A DNA stretch of 20,454 nucleotides from an uncultured Collinsella sp. GTDB lineage: Bacteria > Actinomycetota > Coriobacteriia > Coriobacteriales > Coriobacteriaceae. Location of the stretch: assembly GCA_902489965.1 (NCBI GenBank), contig CABUCA010000038.1:1-20454 (forward strand). Reading direction: 5' to 3'. The notes below the pieces were generated by a model. The model worked only from the letters and a program-made list of their open reading frames with translations. It was not told the origin of the DNA and made no database searches. A program made the position numbers and the translations under genes. Every line of letters begins with the position of its first letter. Position 1 is the stretch's first letter. Shown here piece by piece: positions 1 through 7,366 of this stretch.

Positions 1-1576
1 CGCGAATCTGACGACTGGCATCCGCCGATACCACGCGCGCCCACTGACGGCGTGCCTCGCGCTCGATGGAATGGGCCTCGTCGATTACCCAATGACGAAT
101 CGGAGGCAAAATCCTGCCCTCGGCCGCGACATTGCGGAACAGCAGGGAATGGTTGGTGACCACCACATCGGCATGCGCCGCACGACGACGAGCGCCGTGG
201 ACCAAACATTTATCAGGGAAAAACGGGCAGAGGCGACGAGCACACTCGCGCGAGGCCGTCGTAAAGTCGGGGCGGTTGACGCTGCGCCACCGAATACCAA
301 GCGAGTCGAGGTCGCCATCGGCTGATTGGCAGACGTACGCCATAATGACCGCGACCGCCGTGAGCGTGTCCGCCGGATCGCGCTTGGTGGTAATCTCGAC
401 CTGGCCGCGGCTCATGCGCTCAAGCTTGCGCAGGCATGGATAGTGGTCATACCCCTTGAGAGCGCAAAATGACAGACCACCGTCCAGTTGCTCGGCAAGT
501 TTTGGCAGCTCATGGTACATGAGCTGGTCGGCAAGATTGTTCGATTTGGTCGCAATACCAACCGTGATGTTGTTACGGCGCGCTGCCTCGGCAAAAGGCA
601 CCAGATAGGCCATCGATTTGCCGACGCCCGTGCCCGCCTCAATTACACGATGAGTGCCCGTGACCAGCGCATCGCGGACCTCGAGCGCCATCGCGATCTG
701 CTCATCACGCGGCTCGTAGGTGGGATACATGCGATTGACCAGGCCACCTGGCGCATAGTCTGCCTCAATCTCCTCACGACTCGGCATCTTGAGGACCGGC
801 AGTTCGTCGGCGTCCACCCGATCGTCGGCGCGATCGGCCTTGAGAACGTCAGCACGAGCGGCGCTGAGAGAGAAGATAGAACCAGGGTTCTGCCCTGCCA
901 AGAATGAGAAGATAGGACGATAGGACCAAGGCACATCCGGATGCATGTCGGCTAGGCGCGCCATGAGGCCCTGAGGCAAGTCGGTGAGCGCCACGAGCAA
1001 CACGCGCCATACGCCACACAGGGCGTCGACGTCGGCATTGGCACGGTGTGATACCGAGTCACAGCCAAACAGATCGGCCATAAAAGACAACTTGTGCGAT
1101 GCCAGGCGCGGAAGCGCGATGCGCGACAGCGCCAGCGAATCGATCCAGATATCGCTCACGTTGACGCCGCCTTTGACCGACTCGATAAACGAGCGGTCGA
1201 ACGTGGCGTTATGTGCGATTACCGGGCAACCACCGACAAAATCGGCGAGAGCGGCTACGGCCTCAACGGCCGACGGGGCATCCGCCACATCGGCATTTGT
1301 AATGCTCGTGAGCTCGGTGATCTCGGCGGGAATCAGCTGCTTGGGATGCACGAAGGTATCGAAGCGGTCGACGACCTCGCGGCCCGAAAGACGGGCCGCC
1401 GAGATCTCGATCAGCTCATTGTCCTGCACCGAAAGACCTGTGGTCTCGGTATCGAGGACAATCACATCTTCCTCGATAAGGCCGAAGGACTGCGTTTTGG
1501 CGCGTTCGGCAAGCGTGGCATAGGAGTCGATGACAAACTTCGGCGTTCCTGACGAAACCGCGGCCTCGATTAGCAT
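1..1576 (-). CDS. dinG: DnaQ-like exonuclease / DinG-family helicase fusion (3' end outside window)
   Basis: The first 525 residues are visible; the C-terminal helicase half lies beyond the left edge. I translated it from the reverse strand. An N-terminal DEDD 3'-5' exonuclease shows ExoI DTETTG (D42, E44), ExoII HNATFD (122-127) and an ExoIII H177-x4-D182. An XPD/DinG-type superfamily 2 helicase follows, with Walker A AGTGVGKS at 314-321 and a DEAH box at 499-502. Four cysteines (C381, C445, C450, C457) sit where DinG and XPD proteins bind a 4Fe-4S cluster. The likely role is processing DNA or DNA-RNA structures during repair or replication. The ATG start (1574-1576) overlaps the ddl stop in the string ATGCTAA, so the two genes are translationally coupled. 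The family call is confident; the exact biological role is inferred. Confidence 0.9.
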   Translation of the reverse strand, partial: MLIEAAVSSGTPKFVIDSYATLAERAKTQSFGLIEEDVIVLDTETTGLSVQDNELIEISAARLSGREVVDRFDTFVHPKQLIPAEITELTSITNADVADAPSAVEAVAALADFVGGCPVIAHNATFDRSFIESVKGGVNVSDIWIDSLALSRIALPRLASHKLSFMADLFGCDSVSHRANADVDALCGVWRVLLVALTDLPQGLMARLADMHPDVPWSYRPIFSFLAGQNPGSIFSLSAARADVLKADRADDRVDADELPVLKMPSREEIEADYAPGGLVNRMYPTYEPRDEQIAMALEVRDALVTGTHRVIEAGTGVGKSMAYLVPFAEAARRNNITVGIATKSNNLADQLMYHELPKLAEQLDGGLSFCALKGYDHYPCLRKLERMSRGQVEITTKRDPADTLTAVAVIMAYVCQSADGDLDSLGIRWRSVNRPDFTTASRECARRLCPFFPDKCLVHGARRRAAHADVVVTNHSLLFRNVAAEGRILPPIRHWVIDEAHSIEREARRQWARVVSADASRQIR

Positions 1577-2535
1577 GCAATGCCCGCTCGACGAAGGCCC
1601 ATACGAATCAGGCTGTCACAGACCTGCGGGAACGTCATGTCGTCGGTGTGGCGGATCTCGTCCGGATACAGCGACGTATCGGTCATGCCGGGAATGGTAT
1701 TGGTCTCGAGGATAACGGGGCCGTCCTCGCTCACGATAAAATCGCTGCGCGAGATGCCCAGGCAACCGAGGGCCTTGTGAGCAGCACAGGCAAGCTCCTG
1801 AGCGCGAGCGTAATTCTCGGGTGAAATCTGCGCCGGAATGCGATGGATGTCCGTAGGGTCGACATATTTCACGTCCAGATCGTAGAACTCGCAGTCCTCG
1901 GGTTTGCGAATCTCGACAATCGGCAGAGCGCGCACGTCGTCCTCGCCGTACACACCGACGGTGATCTCGGTACCCTCGATGCACTTCTCGACCAGCACTT
2001 TGTCGCCGTACGCAAACGCCTTGGCGATTGCCGCGGGCAGCTCGGAGGGCTCATGGACCAGGGAAATGCCATAGCTGGAACCGTTGACGGCCGGCTTCAC
2101 AAAGCAGCGCTCGCCACAAACCTCGACGATATGATCGATATCGACTTCATCGCCCACCTCGAGCGCGAGGCCGGGGGCAATGGGAATGCCCGCCTTGGCG
2201 TACAGGAGCTTAGAGACCTCCTTGTCGGCACCGCAGGCGCTGGCAAGCACGCCCGAGGCCGTGTAGGGGATACCCAGGGTCTCCATGGCGCCCTGCATGG
2301 CGCCATCCTCGCCGCCGACACCGTGCATGGCGATAAACGCCACGTCAAAGCCGCCGGTCGCCATGGTTACCATAAAATCATCGGCAGCCGTGTCGAGCAG
2401 CTCCACCGAAGTGTAGCCGGCCTCCTTCAAGGCAACCACGACGTTCTTTCCCGAATTGAGCGAGATCTCGCGCTCAGCGGAATGACCGCCCGCCAAGACC
2501 GCAACGTGCATGTTCTCTAGGCTTTTACCCGGCAT
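1570..2535 (-). CDS. ddl: D-alanine--D-alanine ligase
   Basis: This ATP-grasp enzyme makes D-Ala-D-Ala in the cytoplasm for peptidoglycan precursors. Its 321 residues match the family length. Visible motifs are an N-terminal GGHSAEREISL (residues 16-26), HGVGGEDGAMQG, the ATP-grasp lysine segment FVKPAVNGSSYGIS, and the C-terminal LETNTIPGMTDTSLYP metal/substrate loop. The FYDLDVKY segment keeps the tyrosine typical of D-Ala-D-Ala ligases rather than the VanA-type D-lactate loop, so ordinary D-Ala specificity is expected (inference from family knowledge). The ATG start at 2535 has AGGAGG at 2545-2550, nine nucleotides upstream. A later in-frame ATG (residue 9) lacks such a site. It is divergent from rlmN and runs directly into the dinG-like gene. 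Confidence 0.95.
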   Translation of the reverse strand: MPGKSLENMHVAVLAGGHSAEREISLNSGKNVVVALKEAGYTSVELLDTAADDFMVTMATGGFDVAFIAMHGVGGEDGAMQGAMETLGIPYTASGVLASACGADKEVSKLLYAKAGIPIAPGLALEVGDEVDIDHIVEVCGERCFVKPAVNGSSYGISLVHEPSELPAAIAKAFAYGDKVLVEKCIEGTEITVGVYGEDDVRALPIVEIRKPEDCEFYDLDVKYVDPTDIHRIPAQISPENYARAQELACAAHKALGCLGISRSDFIVSEDGPVILETNTIPGMTDTSLYPDEIRHTDDMTFPQVCDSLIRMGLRRAGIAC

Positions 2536-2620
2536 GGGCAGACTCCTCCTCTATAATTTCTGCAGCTGATACCATATTGTAGCGATACCCTCTACGTTTC
2601 CCCAAAATCGAAAGGCTTCC
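2536..2620. promoter_or_regulatory. divergent ddl / rlmN promoter region (candidate)
   Basis: This 85-bp gap separates two diverging genes. On the plus strand a perfect TATAAT lies at 2552-2557 without a convincing -35. On the minus strand TACAAT lies at 2576-2581 with a weak TTGGGG 18 bp upstream, which would give ddl a leader of about 33 nt. A weak rlmN ribosome site (GAAAGG, about 2610-2615) also falls here. These are motif matches only. Confidence 0.35.
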
Positions 2621-3673
2621 ATGAATCCCAGGACTAAATCTCAGGACATTCGCGACTTGAGCCAAAACGATATTCGCGAGCTCGTGGCCGAGCTTGGCCA
2701 GCCCGCCTTCCGCGCGAAGCAGCTCATCGAATGGGTCTTTGAGAAGAACGTTTGTTCGTTTGACGATATGACCAACCTTCCCAAGGCTTTCCGCGAGCAG
2801 CTTAAAGAGGCTTTTGCCTTTGACACGCCGACTGAACTCACCAAGCAGGTTTCCAAAGATGGCTCTCGCAAGTATCTGCTCGAGTACCACGACGGCGTTT
2901 CCGTCGAGACCGTCGGCATGCCCCGTCGTAACAAGCTTTCCGTCTGCGTTTCCACCCAGGCAGGCTGTGGCATGGGCTGTGCCTTTTGCGCTACCGGTCT
3001 CAACGGCCTCAAGCGCTCTCTGACCGCTCAAGAGATCGTCGACCAGGTACTTCATGTATCCAACGACTTTGGCGAGCGCGCCACGAGCGTTGTCTTCATG
3101 GGCCAGGGCGAGCCGTTTGCCAACTACGACGAGGTTCTCAAGGCGCTGCGAATCCTCAACGACCCCGATGGCATCGGTATCGGCGCTCGTCACCTCACCG
3201 TCTCTACCAGCGGCGTTATTCCCGGTATTCGCAAATTTGCCGACATCCCCGAGCAGTTCACGCTTGCCGTTTCCCTGCATTCCGCCATCCAGTCGACGCG
3301 CAATAAGCTCATGCCCGGTGTTAAGAAGTACACGCTGCTTCGCCTTCACGAAGCGCTTCAGCTCTACACCGAGAAGACCGGCCGCCGCCCGACCTATGAG
3401 TATGCCATGATCGAAGGCGTCAACGATACGAATCCCGAAATGCAGGCGCTCTGCGACTTCTGCGAGGGAACGCTGTGCCACGTTAACCTGATTCAGCTTA
3501 ACGACATCGAGGGTAGCCCGCTCAAGCCGTCGCCGATTCATAAGGTTGAGGATCTTCAGCGTCGTCTTGAGTCCCGTGGCATCGAGACCACGATTCGTAA
3601 CTCCCGTGGTAACGATATTGACGCTGCTTGCGGACAGCTGAAGCAGCGCTTCAAAGTTCAGAAGAACGCATAG
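2621..3673 (+). CDS. rlmN: dual-specificity RNA methyltransferase RlmN (23S rRNA A2503 / tRNA A37, C2-methylation)
   Basis: This radical-SAM enzyme methylates C2 of adenine 2503 in 23S rRNA and A37 in a set of tRNAs. At 350 residues it has the normal length. The radical-SAM CxxxCxxC is C116-C120-C123 in the segment GCGMGCAFC. Two further cysteines match the catalytic pair: C109 (equivalent to E. coli C118) and C337 in NDIDAACGQL, which forms the methylated-cysteine intermediate. MGQGEPFANYD at 160-170 is the SAM-binding GEP loop, where RlmN usually has MGMGEPL. The DIDAACGQL ending favours RlmN over Cfr. It is the only gene on the left side read toward the origin. A terminator follows at 3711-3747. 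Confidence 0.96.
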   Translation: MNPRTKSQDIRDLSQNDIRELVAELGQPAFRAKQLIEWVFEKNVCSFDDMTNLPKAFREQLKEAFAFDTPTELTKQVSKDGSRKYLLEYHDGVSVETVGMPRRNKLSVCVSTQAGCGMGCAFCATGLNGLKRSLTAQEIVDQVLHVSNDFGERATSVVFMGQGEPFANYDEVLKALRILNDPDGIGIGARHLTVSTSGVIPGIRKFADIPEQFTLAVSLHSAIQSTRNKLMPGVKKYTLLRLHEALQLYTEKTGRRPTYEYAMIEGVNDTNPEMQALCDFCEGTLCHVNLIQLNDIEGSPLKPSPIHKVEDLQRRLESRGIETTIRNSRGNDIDAACGQLKQRFKVQKNA

Positions 3674-3691
3674 GGGAGTCGCATCCCATAA

Positions 3692-3707
3692 CGTTTCATG
3701 TGAAACA
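3692..3707. other. degenerate parS-like site
   Basis: CGTTTCATGTGAAACA differs from the parS consensus TGTTTCACGTGAAACA at two of 16 positions (1 and 8). It lies just after the rlmN stop, about 2.1 kb from the three perfect sites. ParB binding is possible but unproven. Confidence 0.5.
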
Positions 3708-3710
3708 TCG

Positions 3711-3747
3711 AACGACCCCGGTTACAGAATATGCAACCGGGGTCGTT
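3711..3747 (+). terminator. rho-independent terminator of rlmN
   Basis: The arms AACGACCCCGGTT and AACCGGGGTCGTT form a perfect 13-bp stem around an 11-nt loop, followed by a T-containing stretch (TCATTTATT) on the plus strand. It starts 37 nt after the rlmN stop codon. Confidence 0.8.
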
Positions 3748-3807
3748 TCATTTATTGACCTTAATTTTGAATCAGCTGCTACCTGTCCCATTTTTACGGC
3801 CAAAATA

Positions 3808-3843
3808 AGGGGTCCTTGTCTCATGAATCAGACAAGGACCCCT
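3808..3843 (-). terminator. rho-independent terminator of the rsmG-parAB unit
   Basis: A perfect 14-bp stem (AGGGGTCCTTGTCT and its complement) encloses an 8-nt loop. On the minus strand the stem is followed by TTATTTTGG, which is T-rich. The plus-strand side has no T-tract, so it acts mainly for the minus-strand operon ending at 3872. Confidence 0.8.
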
Positions 3844-3863
3844 CAAAATATGCTGAGTAATTG

Positions 3864-3875
3864 TTAGGTACCTAA
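3864..3875. repeat. 12-bp palindrome TTAGGTACCTAA, copy 1
   Basis: This perfect palindrome spans the stop codon of the small gene downstream of parB. An identical copy lies at 7367-7378; the shared string is 13 nt (GTTAGGTACCTAA). The function is unknown. Confidence 0.6.
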
Positions 3876-4126
3876 TAACCTACATTTTCCCATTGGTTGC
3901 TAACCCAACTTTGGTTAATCTTGGGATTCTTCGTTACCTGAGCCGTGCGCATGGCAACATCTTCGGTCATAACATCCATTTTCTTTTTGGAAGTATCGAC
4001 GATATCTTGCGCGCCACGAAGCAAACGACCTCGCAGTTCATCGTCTGTCGCGATCTTATAGCCAGCAGAGGCACCAGCCACGACAGTCGTAGCCAATGCA
4101 ATCGCTGTTAAAATCTTATTCCTCAT
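3872..4126 (-). CDS. small predicted membrane protein coupled to parB (YtxH-like appearance)
   Basis: I do not recognise a named family. The 84-residue product begins MRNKILTAIALATTVVAGASAGYK, where residues 4-21 form one hydrophobic segment: either a membrane anchor or a signal peptide, since AGASA-G resembles a cleavage site. A charged, helix-prone region (about 24-64) with alternating acidic and basic residues follows. The C-terminus ends in QSWVSNQWENVGY, which is rich in aromatic residues. The overall look recalls YtxH-type small membrane proteins, but this is only resemblance. The start at 4126 was chosen because AAGGAGG (4132-4138) precedes it by 5 nt; an upstream ATG at 4144 would lack that spacing. 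It overlaps the parB stop by 11 nt (ATGAGGAATAA), so it is probably translated with parB. It is the last gene before the terminator at 3808-3843. Confidence 0.75.
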   Translation of the reverse strand: MRNKILTAIALATTVVAGASAGYKIATDDELRGRLLRGAQDIVDTSKKKMDVMTEDVAMRTAQVTKNPKINQSWVSNQWENVGY

Positions 4127-5021
4127 CTTGGCCTCCTTGATCAAACTGAATCATTTCGCCAAGAATACGAGAGAGCTCTTCCTCGTCTTTAAACTCAATC
4201 TCAATCTTATTCTTTCCACGCGAGCTCTTCACACGCACGTTGGTATTAAATACCTGACGAAGTACACGGGCAGCCTTTTTAAAAGACTGAGGCGTTGCAG
4301 GTCTCGGCGTCTTAGGTGTCTCTCCGGCAGAAAACAACGGAGCAAGATTTTCTGTCACTCTTACGGAAAGGCCCTCTGCAACAACTTTCTCTGCAAGTCG
4401 AATACGCGCGTCTTCATAGGGAACCGCAAGAATCGCACGTGCATGACCAGCAGTAAGTTTGCCCTCAAAAATCATCTGCTGAACTACTTCGGGGAGATCG
4501 AGAAGACGCAGTGAGTTTGTAATTGCAGAGCGTGACTTGCTTACTGCCTTCGACAATGCCTCTTGAGTCATACCGCTGGCATCGATAAGCTGACGATAGC
4601 CCTTGGCCTCTTCGACGGGATTCAGATCAGAACGCTGAAGGTTTTCGATAAGAGCAAGAGCAAGCATCTCTTCATCATTTACCTCTTTAATGATGACTGG
4701 CAATTCTTCAAGGCCAGCAAGCTTTGACGCCTGGTAACGACGCTCACCAGCGATGATCTCATAGCCGTTTCCATGCTTGCGAACCAAAAGCGGCTGCAAA
4801 ACGCCATGTTCTTGGATTGACTCGCTCAACTCGCGAAGTTCGGTTTCGTTAAAGTGAATTCGCGGCTGGTTAGGGTTGGGAACAATATCCTCAATAGGTA
4901 GTTTCGTTTCAGATGCAGCCTTTGACGCGGATGCAGCCGAACCACCGGTCTCATACTCGGCCTCTGAGACCAAAGCATTGAGTCCACGTCCCAATCCACC
5001 ACGTTTCTTTACACTAGGCAC
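4116..5021 (-). CDS. parB: chromosome-partitioning protein ParB (CTPase, parS-binding)
   Basis: ParB binds parS sites near the origin, loads as a CTP-dependent clamp and works with ParA to segregate origins. At 301 residues it has the usual length. The N-terminus (KKRGGLGRGLNALVSE) is the short basic ParA-contact peptide. Box I is GERRYQA at 92-98 and box II is ENLQRSDLNP at 126-135; both form the CTP-binding pocket. A helix-turn-helix follows (about 152-172, MTQEALSKAVSKSRSAI). The C-terminal dimerisation segment is basic then acidic. The start is GTG (5019-5021), preceded by AGAGGTGATC, a very good match to the anti-Shine-Dalgarno, about 6 nt upstream. It overlaps the parA stop by 8 nt. Confidence 0.96.
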   Translation of the reverse strand: MPSVKKRGGLGRGLNALVSEAEYETGGSAASASKAASETKLPIEDIVPNPNQPRIHFNETELRELSESIQEHGVLQPLLVRKHGNGYEIIAGERRYQASKLAGLEELPVIIKEVNDEEMLALALIENLQRSDLNPVEEAKGYRQLIDASGMTQEALSKAVSKSRSAITNSLRLLDLPEVVQQMIFEGKLTAGHARAILAVPYEDARIRLAEKVVAEGLSVRVTENLAPLFSAGETPKTPRPATPQSFKKAARVLRQVFNTNVRVKSSRGKNKIEIEFKDEEELSRILGEMIQFDQGGQDEE

Positions 5022-5814
5022 GCTTGATCACCTCTTTTGCAAGGTTCATATACGCTTTTGCACCCTTATTTTGAGGTGCATAGGTAATTACCGGTTCTCC
5101 AAAAGACGGTGCTTCGGAGATTTTAACCGTACGGGGGATCAGCGTCTTAAACGCCTTGTCACCAAAGTACGACTGAACTTCCTCAACAACCTGATTCGAC
5201 AGAGAAGTACGCGAGTCATACATGGTCATAAGCACGCCATAGGTGTCTAAGCCCTTGTTCAGACGTGATTTGACCATCTTCATTGACTCAAGCAGCTTCG
5301 TAACGCCCTCGAGTGCGTAATACTCGCACTGAATCGGAATCAAAACGCTGTCTGCTGCGGTCAAAGCGTTGATGGTAAGCAGGCCGAGCGAAGGAGGACA
5401 GTCAATGAAAATAAAATCGAATTCGTCTTGAATGGGCTCAAGCAAATCTTTGAGGCGGGTTTCACGAGCAATTGCGCTTACGAGCTCAATTTCGGCGCCT
5501 GCAAGCTGAATTGTCGCCGGAATAACGAATACCTTTTTGCAATTTGTATCAAGAACGAGCGATTCTGCCGGCACGTCATTCAGCAATGCATCATAGATGC
5601 ACTGATCAAGGTCTTCTTTTTCAATTCCAAATCCACTTGTACTGTTTCCCTGCGGATCAAAATCGACAATCAGCGTCTTGCGTCCCTGTTCACCCAGAGC
5701 TGCTGCAAGGTTTACAGCCGTCGTTGACTTACCGACGCCGCCTTTTTGATTGATGATTGCAATAATACGCGTGTCTTTTGCGCTCTTCGAACGCTTAACG
5801 TCGCGAAATCCCAC
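5014..5814 (-). CDS. parA: chromosome-partitioning ATPase ParA (Soj type)
   Basis: This deviant Walker ATPase binds the nucleoid when ATP-bound and is stimulated by ParB. In Bacillus, Soj also regulates DnaA. The 266-residue protein has the deviant Walker A KGGVGKST at 24-31 with the signature lysine, FDPQGN at 52-57 and Walker B DCPPSLGLLT at 138-147. It is a chromosomal short ParA without an N-terminal DNA-binding domain. The start is GTG at 5812-5814 with AGGAGGG a few bases upstream; no ATG lies before the Walker A. It is immediately downstream of three parS sites and upstream of parB. TTGACA (minus strand, 5840-5845) lies between parS and the gene, but no -10 is well spaced from it. Confidence 0.96.
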   Translation of the reverse strand: MGFRDVKRSKSAKDTRIIAIINQKGGVGKSTTAVNLAAALGEQGRKTLIVDFDPQGNSTSGFGIEKEDLDQCIYDALLNDVPAESLVLDTNCKKVFVIPATIQLAGAEIELVSAIARETRLKDLLEPIQDEFDFIFIDCPPSLGLLTINALTAADSVLIPIQCEYYALEGVTKLLESMKMVKSRLNKGLDTYGVLMTMYDSRTSLSNQVVEEVQSYFGDKAFKTLIPRTVKISEAPSFGEPVITYAPQNKGAKAYMNLAKEVIKRA

Positions 5815-5853
5815 GGTCCCTCCTGGTGTGTATTAAAGCTGTCAAACGGAGGA

Positions 5854-5869
5854 TGTTTCACGTGAAACA
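5854..5869. other. parS site 1 (perfect)
   Basis: The 16-bp palindrome TGTTTCACGTGAAACA matches the canonical parS exactly. It lies 39 nt upstream of the parA start codon. Confidence 0.95.
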
Positions 5870-5892
5870 ATCCGATTCGATATCAACCGCCA

Positions 5893-5908
5893 TGTTTCAC
5901 GTGAAACA
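5893..5908. other. parS site 2 (perfect)
   Basis: A perfect parS whose start is exactly 39 bp from that of site 1; the 23-bp spacers on either side are unrelated in sequence. Confidence 0.95.
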
Positions 5909-5931
5909 CTGCAAGTTGTTAGTATCCATTA

Positions 5932-5947
5932 TGTTTCACGTGAAACA
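5932..5947. other. parS site 3 (perfect)
   Basis: A perfect parS, again 39 bp on from site 2, ending one base from the rsmG stop codon. Confidence 0.95.
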
Positions 5948-5948
5948 T

Positions 5949-6686
5949 CTAGGCAAGCGGATTCTTCTTTGCCATGCCATTTGCACGAGGCAATGAAACG
6001 GAAGCCGGATGACTCTTCTTAAGAACAATGAACTCCCTATGGCCCAGGCCCTCAGGCAAATCGATTGTGTCATTCAGAAGCAAAGTGAAGCCGCAGATCT
6101 TAGCTGCTGACATGCCGGAAGCAAGCTCCTCATCCGATGGATTGCCCTTCGTGATAACAAATAGCCCTCCATCCTTGAGGTACGGAGCCGCATACTCAAC
6201 AAGAATCGGTAGCGAAGCCAGTGCGCGGGCGGTTACGACAGAAAACTGCTTCTTATGGCTTCGAGCATATTCTTCAAGGCGGTCATGGACTGCATGTCCA
6301 TATTTCAATCCAAGTGTATGAACAAAAGAATTGACAGCATCAACCTTCTTGCCAACAGAGTCAATATAAGTAGCTTTACGATGCGTGGTTATCGTTAATG
6401 GAATACCAGGGAAGCCTGCGCCTGTCCCCATATCGAGCAAAGCTCCCTCAGGAGCCTTATTGATATAAGGGAGCAAGACAAGTGAGTCGAGGATATGTAG
6501 TACCGCAGCATCTTCAACGTTAAGAATACGAGTGAGATTGGTTGTCTTATTTGTTTCCAAAACCAAATCCAAATGCTGAATACATTTCCTGAGCTCAGCA
6601 TCAGTTACGGTCAAGGAATACTCTTTGCAATAGGAAGAAAGATGACTTAGCATCTCGTCAGCTTGCTGATCAGTAAGTACAAACAA
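5949..6686 (-). CDS. rsmG: 16S rRNA (guanine527-N7)-methyltransferase RsmG (GidB)
   Basis: RsmG methylates N7 of G527 in 16S rRNA using SAM; in other bacteria its loss gives low-level streptomycin resistance. The SAM-binding motif is LLDMGTGAGFPGIPL (about residues 83-97), and the C-terminus GHREFIVLKK...PRANGMAKKNPLA matches family ends. I place the start at TTG (6684-6686), where AAGGAG lies 6 nt upstream, giving 245 residues. The reading frame stays open further upstream, but that extension would translate the terminator hairpin at 6733-6760 and is not credible. CTG at 6689 is a lesser alternative. The gene heads the rsmG-parA-parB cluster and is AT-rich. Confidence 0.93.
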   Translation of the reverse strand: MFVLTDQQADEMLSHLSSYCKEYSLTVTDAELRKCIQHLDLVLETNKTTNLTRILNVEDAAVLHILDSLVLLPYINKAPEGALLDMGTGAGFPGIPLTITTHRKATYIDSVGKKVDAVNSFVHTLGLKYGHAVHDRLEEYARSHKKQFSVVTARALASLPILVEYAAPYLKDGGLFVITKGNPSDEELASGMSAAKICGFTLLLNDTIDLPEGLGHREFIVLKKSHPASVSLPRANGMAKKNPLA

Positions 6687-6732
6687 CAGAAGCTCCTTTC
6701 TGACAAAAATCAGTGTATCGAGAACTTTTGAC

Positions 6733-6760
6733 AAAAAAAGGGACGTGGAAACCACGTCCC
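6733..6760 (-). terminator. rho-independent terminator after jag
   Basis: On the minus strand GGGACGTGG and CCACGTCCC form a 9-bp stem with a 3-nt loop followed by seven T residues. This classical terminator lies 21 nt after the jag stop and separates the rpmH-jag unit from rsmG-parAB. No convincing promoter for rsmG is visible in the 46 nt after it. Confidence 0.92.
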
Positions 6761-6781
6761 CTTAGCATAAGCTCGACTAGA

Positions 6782-7351
6782 TTATCGAGCAACAATCACC
6801 ACATGGCGATCAGGGTCAGAACCCTCAGAATGGGTATCGACGGCATCATTGCCACGAAGCGCAATATGAACCAGTCGGCGCTCATAGGCATTCATGGGCG
6901 GAAGCGAAACACTCTTATGAGTACGGATGGCACGCTCGGCAGCAGACTGAGCCATAGAGGCAACCTTGTCCTGACGACGGCTCTTGTAGCCCTCAACGTC
7001 AACCACAACCGGATACCTAAAGCCAAGCTTGCGGCTCACCAGCAAAGAGAACATGACCTGAAGAGCATCGAGGGTACGACCATGACGGCCAATGAGAACA
7101 GCAAGATCAGGAGCCGTAACATCCAAAATCAGCTCGCCCTCGTCGCCCTCGTACTCATCAATAGGAGAGTTGGCGGCATCGAAGTGCGAAAGGATGGAAC
7201 GCAGAATGGAAATCGCAACATCGGCAATGGTGTCGAGCTCCTCATCGGTCAGCTCTTCACCGGCCTTGTAGCGCTGTGCAATCTCGGGATAATCGCCCGC
7301 AATCTGCGGGGCAACCTCCTCAAGCATATCCTCGATGATCTCTTCAGACAT
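6782..7351 (-). CDS. jag: Jag/KhpB RNA-binding protein (KH-R3H)
   Basis: Jag (KhpB, SpoIIIJ-associated) is a cytoplasmic RNA-binding protein linked to cell elongation and division and encoded beside yidC. The 189-residue product has a KH domain with the GxxG loop GRHG at 88-91 (LIGRHGRTLDALQ) and an R3H domain with R158-x3-H162 (ERRLVHIAL). The N-terminal 60 residues are acidic and do not look like the basic Jag_N domain of Firmicutes, which resembles the shorter actinobacterial type. The start is ATG at 7351 with GGAG (7358-7361) 6 nt upstream. A TTG four codons earlier overlaps that ribosome site and is rejected. A 45-nt gap to yidC holds a 12-bp palindrome. Confidence 0.93.
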   Translation of the reverse strand: MSEEIIEDMLEEVAPQIAGDYPEIAQRYKAGEELTDEELDTIADVAISILRSILSHFDAANSPIDEYEGDEGELILDVTAPDLAVLIGRHGRTLDALQVMFSLLVSRKLGFRYPVVVDVEGYKSRRQDKVASMAQSAAERAIRTHKSVSLPPMNAYERRLVHIALRGNDAVDTHSEGSDPDRHVVIVAR

Positions 7352-7366
7352 AACGTACTCCAAAAG

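Noticed and set aside
1843..2520. Plus-strand frame across ddl
   Set aside because: A shadow of ddl; no ribosome site.
2525..3541. Antisense frame over rlmN
   Set aside because: rlmN carries every catalytic motif on the plus strand; the antisense product resembles nothing.
3628..3867. Short plus-strand frame after rlmN
   Set aside because: It translates both terminator hairpins and a parS-like site, so it is not a gene.
5840..5845. TTGACA upstream of parA as a -35 element
   Set aside because: No -10 lies 16-18 bp downstream; that position is already the ribosome site.
6687..6755. Upstream extension of rsmG
   Set aside because: It would translate the jag terminator and has no ribosome site; TTG at 6686 with AAGGAG is better.
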